Position numbers and translations under genes: made by a program. Of a stretch of DNA of 26,018 bases, positions 17,701 through 26,018 are shown one piece after another. This stretch comes from a virus. The notes below the pieces were generated by a model that was not told the origin of the DNA, searched no databases, and worked only from the letters and a program-made list of their open reading frames with translations. The stretch is taken from the IMG/VR virus record IMGVR_UViG_3300034082_001545, positions 1 through 26,018 of that record; one strand, 5' to 3'. Every line of letters begins with the position of its first letter. Position 1 is the first letter of the stretch.

Positions 17701-19960
17701 CATAATGATACAAACCTACAGGATTATTTACATCTGAAGCAAAAGTAGCTTTTATTCTATTAATCCCTTGGAAATATTTATTTCTAACATTAAAAGTGTT
17801 TATCCTTTCTCCTGGTGTTATTGTTTTTGAAACAGCAAATCTTCGAGTATTATCGCTGTCAGGAAATGTAACAATAGAACTCACACCATTTTTGTATGCA
17901 GATGGATTAGTATTACTAGAACCAAATCCTGCAAGTGCCTCACTTAAAATTTGAGCATATAATGAATTGTTCGCTTCGTAAGTATCATCACTTGGAGATT
18001 GTGATGTTGCCCTTTCTTGAGCCTTAACTAAATTTTCATAATATGCCGATGAATTAGATAATTGACTAACTAAAAAAGACTCAGTGGCGTTTGTAGAAGA
18101 CTGTAGAATCTCTGGGTCACATTCACAAGCCTGACAATCGGGATAAGTCACCATTGGTAATTTAAAAGGTCCAAACCTTAGTTGTTCAATGAATTTTTTT
18201 ATTTTCTTTGCTTTAATTAACAAAATTGTCCATACGGTCAACTGTAGTACCGCAGATACTACCCCCGCAATACTAACACCAAAAGACGCAATAATTAACG
18301 CAATATAAACCGCAACCAAAAATCCAAACGCAATAACGTTTTTAATAATCCACCCAATTAATGCAATAATTAAAGGTTTCGCATAATTTTCTAAAATTGC
18401 CGCAGCAATATGATAAACAATTAATAATGGGATACCAATTATTTGAACCAATTGCATTAAAATTGCAAATAGAAAGAAAATAAAATCAAAATTTCTAAAA
18501 CCTTCATTTACAGGAAATTTATTAATAGTACTTTCACAATCTTGACTGTCAATTTCTTTAATCCCAATAAACCTACCTCTTCCACCATTTTTAAATTCAT
18601 CAATTAACCCTGAAACCGTGTAAACTTTATTAAAGTCAAATTGATAAAAAGTATCATCACAATTTATTGCCGCTTGAGTATTTGTGTATCCGGTCCAATC
18701 TAATCCAAAATAATATGAACCAGCCAATTCTGCGTTAGACGATGGGTTAAATTGTAAATTTGGGTCAATTACCGAACTTGTCCATCCATACTCTTTAATA
18801 TTTGGAACTAAAAAATATGGTCGTCTTGTTTGTTCAGTTAATGCCGTTGGTTGAGTCCATTTAATTTTAAATCTATATTTTGCCTTAGTTGGAATACCTA
18901 TTGTTGGGTCATTTGATATAACTCTTTCACCAAATTCATTAGTTATATAATAATCTAAGTTCATTGGTAATTCAGTTAACCAAACACCATCACCATCAAT
19001 AATATTTCCAGATTGTTCTAATTGATATTGTTCCAGTATTGGATTACCAATAGTATCTTGTTGGATGGTTTGTCTAATTGCTAATATTTGTCCAGGTCCT
19101 GATTGTAAACTACAAAGATTACCCATATCATCTTTAGGTTTTGCATTTCTCCTAACTCGGTAAGCGTCTGAAGTGGAATAAATTGAACCCATAAAAACAG
19201 ATGTTGGTTGTATATTAACATTTGCCTCGTCTCTCAAATCAAAATCAAGACGATTAATGGCAATGTCACAAATATCAGGGTCACCCCAAAGTGGTGATAT
19301 TTCAATACCTTTAACCAAATTAATAATTTGAGGTAATGAATTTAAATCTGTTGATGTTCTAAAACGATTACCCGCAACTTGAGCTTCAGTTGCAAGACCC
19401 ATTCTAATTAAATCCTGTGGTGTCAATGAAAACTCTCCAATATCAGACAAGTCAACATCCATAACAACAGTTTGAAACCCTAATGGTACCCCCATTATCA
19501 TGTAATCCCCACTATCATTTGTTTTGGCCGTGAACTTATAATATCTGTCATATATTTCAACAGCGGTTGTTCCTGTCAGAGCATCCAATCTTGATGGTAT
19601 TGTACCTGTTGCTGCGTGAACAGAATAAGATTTTTCATAAGGTAATAAGTTGTACCTATATCCATCTTCATTTTTATCTGAAGGTGATTTATATGGGTAT
19701 ATACTTGAAATAATTGGGTTTGATTCATCTACCGTTGTAATAGGTATGAATATTGACACTCTTGCGTTTGGTAATCCAAAACCATTGTTAGCGGTAACCC
19801 TACCAACAATAACTCCATAATCGGCACAACTTCTTATATAGACATCTTCTTGTTGTATTTTTAAAGATAAAATCTCTAACTGTTCAAACTCTTGGTCTAA
19901 TTGTACGTTGATTGTTTTGTTAACCCCTAATTCAGTCCTTATTCTATATGATTGACCCAT
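14777..19960 (-). CDS. Giant baseplate/tail protein with membrane-spanning cluster (1727 aa)
   Basis: ATG at 19960, in a 92 bp gap carrying the TATTTAT-N4-TAAA element. Residues about 46-165 look like a carboxypeptidase-regulatory/transthyretin-like beta domain (GVIVGRVTANNGFGLPNARV, then FTAKTNDSGDYMIMGVPLG). Residues about 491-583 are almost continuously hydrophobic (FDFIFFLFAILMQLVQIIGI, then two more such stretches), enough for three or four membrane helices, and are followed by a basic stretch (KAKKIKKFIEQLRF) and a CxxCxC motif at 609-614. The remaining 1100 residues are Ser/Thr/Asn/Tyr-rich, beta-like and unrecognised. A membrane segment inside a virion protein suggests that it is delivered into or onto the host envelope, or that it acts inside a tail channel; both are inference. 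The gene directly follows gp6-like and occupies the place of T4 gp7, but I see no gp7 similarity. Confidence 0.78.
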   Translation of the reverse strand: MGQSYRIRTELGVNKTINVQLDQEFEQLEILSLKIQQEDVYIRSCADYGVIVGRVTANNGFGLPNARVSIFIPITTVDESNPIISSIYPYKSPSDKNEDGYRYNLLPYEKSYSVHAATGTIPSRLDALTGTTAVEIYDRYYKFTAKTNDSGDYMIMGVPLGFQTVVMDVDLSDIGEFSLTPQDLIRMGLATEAQVAGNRFRTSTDLNSLPQIINLVKGIEISPLWGDPDICDIAINRLDFDLRDEANVNIQPTSVFMGSIYSTSDAYRVRRNAKPKDDMGNLCSLQSGPGQILAIRQTIQQDTIGNPILEQYQLEQSGNIIDGDGVWLTELPMNLDYYITNEFGERVISNDPTIGIPTKAKYRFKIKWTQPTALTEQTRRPYFLVPNIKEYGWTSSVIDPNLQFNPSSNAELAGSYYFGLDWTGYTNTQAAINCDDTFYQFDFNKVYTVSGLIDEFKNGGRGRFIGIKEIDSQDCESTINKFPVNEGFRNFDFIFFLFAILMQLVQIIGIPLLIVYHIAAAILENYAKPLIIALIGWIIKNVIAFGFLVAVYIALIIASFGVSIAGVVSAVLQLTVWTILLIKAKKIKKFIEQLRFGPFKLPMVTYPDCQACECDPEILQSSTNATESFLVSQLSNSSAYYENLVKAQERATSQSPSDDTYEANNSLYAQILSEALAGFGSSNTNPSAYKNGVSSIVTFPDSDNTRRFAVSKTITPGERINTFNVRNKYFQGINRIKATFASDVNNPVGLYHYDNTLTILSPEEFEPGTLLTFVNPSLTTDKNYLWTGTTGGSVLQGINGRIQTDQFTTQVKYAIPTDNSQTTESTTLYTIPSATTECVDSITIDVTTSGTVTYNTCNGGIVIYSALTLGSHTITNVNCISTTNLGGTAEYTVVSFGESCQRYVYPSDIEYYQVLTAITITTNIVNGVPQYSIPNLGSGVGFWNYLTAPSSVQIYKEVKGNLGSDGWLEDGAQQNLAISNFADFSDSKILILQRGVDPYSPTLINQYGIGKILGYPNENDVIITATTKMNIPVQKLPTGSVTTVPQHNVQNNIYFSSYVYSPGVVGSTTPGLQFSSYTTSNVGFYGALDSTTPDRTINSGPTFGNVFVPATVFIDKSPSYGIANGVVTKTSNDYYSSAISVSKYDTAEDLSGGAILKLTPLVLNTIILNVIFPLLSYKAYNDPPSRVYFSPILYPTLTGSSALNIVNSSRNVMRTDRLPSSDYIDSGVINGSVSLLQQNVGFSAYIIGGQGAPINVSGYDTGASQVNADIEGQLASVNVLESLSTCERMVGLNCYSGNSVNFGVTAGCQSSDSVQNGCYVFAVNPWTDLQKDLRAFSEWGFRFRFFYGLCRGVLSQTFTNNWVNGSLYTFPIQVDTYFDQQNKPLPPQFAKELVYFDDKTNNFYYRSSPYLSGTTSPRFIGRPTLGLINPVNDRNLLFPTTIVNLGIKDDFYQEIIFDPSAKGYIMNTLNPTSYSDTSDLVNLFVISRITDEGYLAQLFTFGNNGLNQLFTRPDRRIDGDLAQSMSINSEYGVIPFSPEFYSVYGTSNDPVVILGGLDDPTMGVFFSSTTVDLQNKDFLTPGVIDFRPSNNANAITYPYGIKSQYVPFYQWGLNQPSIQSIFGSQYNDWVTNQSSNINTSGIFGYNYQSLDRRNIGSPSYFIGSNSQVSDIYERGYIFNVNPNGSYSYNAGTYPNKFLVSAPFHFYFGVNKGLTALDKFKTKYSVGE

Positions 19961-19967
19961 TAATGTC

Positions 19968-19982
19968 TTTAGTTAATAAATA
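19968..19982 (-). promoter_or_regulatory. Candidate leader/promoter element TATTTAT-N4-TAAA
   Basis: The coding strand reads TATTTAT, TAAC, TAAA and then exactly 7 nt (GACATTA) to the ATG at 19960. The rest of the 92 bp gap (19983-20052) holds a T-rich run right after the gp6-like stop and a short GC-richer stretch (GTGTGGG...ATCCCGC on the coding strand); these could form a weak GGG/CCC hairpin, but I do not call a terminator. Confidence 0.5.
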
Positions 19983-20052
19983 GTTTATGCGGGATTTTTA
20001 AAGTGAACCCACACAATTAAATAATAATCCAAAGAAAAAATAAATAAACTTG

Positions 20053-21891
20053 TTAAGAAAAAGTAATTGATTGGAAGTTCTTAACCGAAACTCTAATGTC
20101 TTTACCTGGATATCTAATCTGATACACTTGTGATGGTTGAGCAAATATGGTATCATCAACAGGACCAATAAGTTTTAATTCTGGGTCTGAGTATTCCATA
20201 GAGGTTTCTGCCGATGAATATTGACCACCAACTTCATTAAACACATCTAAAGTTGAAACGGTTAATACCCCATTTGTATTTTGAATAATACTTCTAATCT
20301 CGGATAGATAAACATTCTGACCTAATTGTCTTGATAGAGGGTTAAAGTATGCAGATATTTTATCAATAACACTTGAAATAACTTGTCCTGAGTTTTGAGC
20401 TGAATCTAAGACAATCGCAACATCAACACTCAAGTCAATAACCTCAGCACTGAATATTGAAATATAATCATTCATCATTCGGTAGTTTGATAAATAATTT
20501 GCAATGTTTTGTCTTAAAGTATTTGAAACAATATTGGTTAATTTACCTGAAGTATCGTAAGATAAAATTTGAATTAAAATTTTATTATCATTTTCTGTTA
20601 TAGATACTTTTGCGGGTGCTCCAAATTGAGCTGGCATGTTTCTAATAATTGATTCGTAATCCTGTACGGTAACCGCTCTCTTTTGAGCTGCAAAATTAAA
20701 TGATACATAGTTTCTAATTTCCTCTAATGATGGAATACCCGCTCCACCTACCGCCGCAGTTACGTTAACACATCTTAATGAATTAACTACCGCTGAGTTT
20801 GTTGTCTCAGATGGACCATTAACAAAGAATGAAACAGTACCAATTTGATTGATTACGTTTGTTCCTAAGTTTGTTGCCAATCCACCACCAACTCTATATT
20901 GAATGAACAATGTTGAATTTGGTGTTAATGTTGAACCTAATGAGAAATTGTTAGAATATTTTTGAAGTTCTAATGTTGTACCTAAAGTTGTGAACTGGTT
21001 CAATTGGTCTTGTGCGGTATTGGTACCACCACCAAATGTCATTTTCTTAAATCCTTCAGGTGTATATTCGGTAATAAATCTATCTTGAGTTTGGATATAC
21101 TTACCAACTTTAATACCAGGTTGGTCAGAAACTTTTGCAGGGTCTTCAATAAAGACTCTATCTTCAGCCAATGCATCCACTTCATACCATCTATTATCAA
21201 CACCTAAAAACTCTGCAGTTGTTGGTGTGTTTGTATATTGTGTACCATTCTTTAATAATACACTTGTAATGCCTAACACATTTTTTTCAGGTAAAAATAA
21301 TTCAAAGAATGGTTTAACATCATTTGCACCAATAACTCGTTTGAATACCTTTGTAATACCATTTACAACAATTTCTCTTTTTGTGATTGTATAATTAACT
21401 AAAATATTATTTGAGTTAAAGTTTGGTATTTTTAATCTATTGGGAAAACCTTGAGAATTATATGGTGAAGCAAAATCAATGTCATAAACATTTTCAAAAA
21501 CAATTCCGGCTCCAACAACTTGTGAACCTCTTGTCAATGTTCCAAGATATCTTTCATCTTCTTTATCACCAAAAGCAGGGACTGTAATTGAGAAATCAAC
21601 TAAAGCAACTGATGGTCTTTGTCCTGGTAATTTTAAACCGTAGGTTCTGGCTATGTTATAAACTGATGACCTTTGTTGAGCATATTGTAAAACAGTCTCC
21701 TGAATACTTCGGTCAATGTTATAATGTAAGTTGTCCGCAATCGCGGCGTTTAAATCAATGAATACGGAGAAGACCGAAGCATCGTTAAAGTCTTGGATTA
21801 AGTCAGGATAGTAAGTTTTAGTATAATTCAAGAGCTCGGTCCTGATTGACTGATAATCCCTAGATGCGTATGATATTCTATTATTTGCCAT
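20053..21891 (-). CDS. Baseplate wedge protein, T4 gp6-like (baseplate J family) (612 aa)
   Basis: ATG at 21891, 5 bp after the gp25-like stop. The N-terminus has the family's opening: SRDYQSIRTELLNYTKTYYP at 10-29, then a helical region DFNDASVFSVFIDLNAAIAD and LHYNIDRSIQETVLQYAQQR, followed by GLKLPGQRPS. Near residues 405-418 is the AVTVQDYESIIRNM motif typical of baseplate-J-like proteins, followed by the C-terminal domains. T4 gp6 is about 660 residues, so the length fits. In contractile tails gp6 dimers form the inner ring of the baseplate wedge and contact gp25 and gp53, in agreement with the gp25-like gene directly upstream. Intact, no oddities. Confidence 0.88.
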   Translation of the reverse strand: MANNRISYASRDYQSIRTELLNYTKTYYPDLIQDFNDASVFSVFIDLNAAIADNLHYNIDRSIQETVLQYAQQRSSVYNIARTYGLKLPGQRPSVALVDFSITVPAFGDKEDERYLGTLTRGSQVVGAGIVFENVYDIDFASPYNSQGFPNRLKIPNFNSNNILVNYTITKREIVVNGITKVFKRVIGANDVKPFFELFLPEKNVLGITSVLLKNGTQYTNTPTTAEFLGVDNRWYEVDALAEDRVFIEDPAKVSDQPGIKVGKYIQTQDRFITEYTPEGFKKMTFGGGTNTAQDQLNQFTTLGTTLELQKYSNNFSLGSTLTPNSTLFIQYRVGGGLATNLGTNVINQIGTVSFFVNGPSETTNSAVVNSLRCVNVTAAVGGAGIPSLEEIRNYVSFNFAAQKRAVTVQDYESIIRNMPAQFGAPAKVSITENDNKILIQILSYDTSGKLTNIVSNTLRQNIANYLSNYRMMNDYISIFSAEVIDLSVDVAIVLDSAQNSGQVISSVIDKISAYFNPLSRQLGQNVYLSEIRSIIQNTNGVLTVSTLDVFNEVGGQYSSAETSMEYSDPELKLIGPVDDTIFAQPSQVYQIRYPGKDIRVSVKNFQSITFS

Positions 21892-21896
21892 TTGTA

Positions 21897-24418
<2,522 letters not shown>

Positions 24419-24442
24419 AATTCTTGTTTATTTTAATTTATA

Positions 24443-25819
24443 TTATTGTTTTTGTTCTTCTCTTTGTTTTCTTTTTTCTAAAAGTTCTTTAACTCGGTCA
24501 CGTTTTCTTTCTTCTTGTTGTTCCCCAAAACCTAAGAAGGTTACAGATGACTCTGTATCGATTTCAAGTAGTTCGTTGTTGAACTTACAGTTCTCAAACA
24601 CTACCCCATCTTTACCAATACGTGATTTGGTAATAGCAATTGTTGCCAAGTTCATTTCTTTTTGTTGTAAAGTTTTAGCCACGGTAATGATAACGTGTCC
24701 AACTTGTGCTTTCTTAATAGAACCACCCATTTGGTCAGTAGTAACAACCTCAGAAGATATAGAGCTTCTGTTACCCTGTGTTGCTGTCCATCCAACTAAT
24801 GATAGTTCGTGACACATTGATTCAAACCCTCTCATTACTGAACCCTCAGCTTTCCACTCATCTTTACTTGTACTTTCAGGAACGACACAATCAATGTAGT
24901 CCAAAAGAACCAAGTCAATCTTTGTACCGTCAGCAATCATTTTTCTGATTTGGTTTTTGATTTGGTTCATTGTCATTGAATCTGAAGGAAGTTTTTTCAT
25001 AATTAACTCATTCTTCATTGTTTCTTTGATGTCTGTAAGTTTAGCCATAACCTCTTCTTTGTGGTTTACCAAGTTGTCTGGTTCAATACCTGTCCAAAGT
25101 GTGAAGTGTTTACGTTGTACAATCTTTGGGTTGTCCTCAAAAAATATTTGAAGAACATTATATCCAAGATTAAACGCAGTGTTCGCAATCTTTGTTAAGA
25201 TGGTAGTTTTACCGACACCTGTGGGTGCTAAGATAACACCAATTTCTCCTTTAGCCAAACCACCTTTAAGTAATCTGTCAATACCTGGTATTCCTAATGG
25301 AATTGGGTGTCTAAAATCTTCATCAAGTACTGTGTCAAGGTTAGAAAATACATCAGTTGTACCCGTGTCTTTTTCCCCAACCTGTAATGCTTCACGAACC
25401 AAACTCTCAACCTTGTCATAGGATTCAAAGTCTCCTTCGGTAATAATCTTTTGGGCTTTGTCCATTGCCTTTTGTAGTTCTTGTTGTTTACAGAACTTTA
25501 AAGCCTTTTCTTGAACAAACTGAGTCCCTTCAAATGGAGCGTCTTTTACTTGTTTGATGGTGTCAAGGACAATTTTTGCAACTAATTCTTGTGAAATTTC
25601 AGATTTTACAATCTGTTCAAGAGTATCGAAATTAGGGGTTGATTGGTATTTGGCGTGGTACTCCTTGGTCATTTGCAAGATAATCTTGAAGTATTTGTTA
25701 TCAAAATAAGAAATCTCAATTACATCCATAATTGATGTTGAAAATTCTTTATCCACGATAAGTTGGTTTAAAAGTTGTATTTGAAATGTATTCCCTAAGT
25801 AGTCAAAGTTCTTGTTCAT
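24443..25819 (-). CDS. Replicative DNA helicase, DnaB/T4 gp41-like (458 aa)
   Basis: ATG at 25819. Ring helicase of the RecA/DnaB fold that would unwind DNA ahead of the phage replication fork. Residues about 1-150 form a helical N-terminal domain plus linker; the core starts at PLGIPGIDRLLKGGLAKGEI (174-193). Walker A is APTGVGKTT (198-206), Walker B LVLLDYID (303-310), the sensor segment GWTATQGNR (343-351), and the later GGSIKKAQVGHVIITVAKT plus KSRIGKDG (398-405) match the DnaB C-terminal motifs and arginine finger region. The last 25 residues are a highly charged tail (ERKRDRVKELLEKRKQREEQ), probably a helix for partner contacts. A RecA/KaiC-like paralogue is less likely given length and motif order. 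Confidence 0.88.
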   Translation of the reverse strand: MNKNFDYLGNTFQIQLLNQLIVDKEFSTSIMDVIEISYFDNKYFKIILQMTKEYHAKYQSTPNFDTLEQIVKSEISQELVAKIVLDTIKQVKDAPFEGTQFVQEKALKFCKQQELQKAMDKAQKIITEGDFESYDKVESLVREALQVGEKDTGTTDVFSNLDTVLDEDFRHPIPLGIPGIDRLLKGGLAKGEIGVILAPTGVGKTTILTKIANTAFNLGYNVLQIFFEDNPKIVQRKHFTLWTGIEPDNLVNHKEEVMAKLTDIKETMKNELIMKKLPSDSMTMNQIKNQIRKMIADGTKIDLVLLDYIDCVVPESTSKDEWKAEGSVMRGFESMCHELSLVGWTATQGNRSSISSEVVTTDQMGGSIKKAQVGHVIITVAKTLQQKEMNLATIAITKSRIGKDGVVFENCKFNNELLEIDTESSVTFLGFGEQQEERKRDRVKELLEKRKQREEQKQ

Positions 25820-25853
25820 ATTGTAATTTGCGTTCGTCTGTTTAATTAAATAT

Positions 25854-26018
25854 TCACTTGTTTAGGTCAAAGTCCATATATTCCAAACTTAATTTTTGTT
25901 CGGAAAAAATGTCAGTTAATTCTCTTAACGTGTTCTTTAAAAATGGTCGTACGTCAACGGTATAACGAACTTTTGGTGGGAATGTTTTTCCATCAAAATA
26001 TCTATGACAAATTGTCTG
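25854..26018 (-). CDS. Unidentified protein, C-terminal 54 residues only
   Basis: The frame is open from the right edge to a TGA at 25854-25856; the start lies outside the window. The visible peptide runs from QTICHRYFDGKTFPPKVRYT to LSLEYMDFDLNK, basic at first and acidic at the end, without a recognisable motif. It ends 34 bp before the helicase start, so it is probably in the same operon and may be a replication protein, but the fragment is too short to tell. Confidence 0.6.
   Translation of the reverse strand, partial: QTICHRYFDGKTFPPKVRYTVDVRPFLKNTLRELTDIFSEQKLSLEYMDFDLNK

Noticed and set aside
19983-20052. GGG...CCC segment in the 92 bp gap as a terminator for the gp6-like gene
   Set aside because: Only three to four G-C pairs with a long loop, and the T-rich run lies before rather than after it.

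Overview
The window looks like part of a large, AT-rich genome of a contractile-tailed (T4-like) phage whose host is probably a member of the Bacteroidetes/Flavobacteria. Every supported gene is on the minus strand, so transcription runs from the right edge to the left edge. The phage assignment rests on a gp25/GPW-like baseplate wedge protein directly followed by a gp6-like (baseplate-J-like) wedge protein, and then by a run of large structural proteins without enzymatic motifs. The host inference rests on SprB-type repeats, on A-rich leaders with no GGAGG-like Shine-Dalgarno sequence, and on a DUF5522-type mini-protein.

From right to left, the layout is as follows. (1) 22360-26018 is the nucleotide-metabolism and replication end: the last 54 codons of an unidentified gene, a DnaB/gp41-like replicative helicase, a monomeric B12-dependent (class II) ribonucleotide reductase with all its redox cysteines, a terminator-like hairpin, and a 45-residue DUF5522-like protein. 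(2) 10246-22367 is the baseplate/tail module: gp25-like, gp6-like, a 1727-residue protein with an N-terminal carboxypeptidase-regulatory-like beta domain and a central membrane-spanning cluster, then four proteins of 562, 273, 369 (PKD-like domain) and 302 residues. (3) 4780-10246 holds a 994-residue tail/baseplate protein, a 711-residue protein built of seven SprB-like repeats, and a 116-residue single-domain relative. (4) 1-4695 holds two fibre-like proteins of extreme repetitiveness: an 855-residue protein with three globular domains joined by Thr/Pro-rich tracts, and a collagen-like Gly-X-Y protein that runs off the left edge.

Genes are tightly packed. Most starts overlap the previous stop (TAATG, ATGA or 8-14 nt overlaps), suggesting translational coupling. 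Four genes that do have a leader (starts at 2093, 4695, 11154, 19960) share a motif TATTTWT-N4-TAAA just upstream of the ATG; in three of them it lies exactly 7 nt from the start codon. This is a candidate phage late promoter or leader element that divides the structural block into transcription or translation units.

Taken together, the left half reads as a host-recognition cassette in which three adjacent genes use three different repeat chemistries (SprB/Ig-like, Thr-Pro mucin-like, Gly-X-Y collagen-like), downstream of the baseplate genes that would carry them. Product names for the unrecognised structural genes are inferred from context only.
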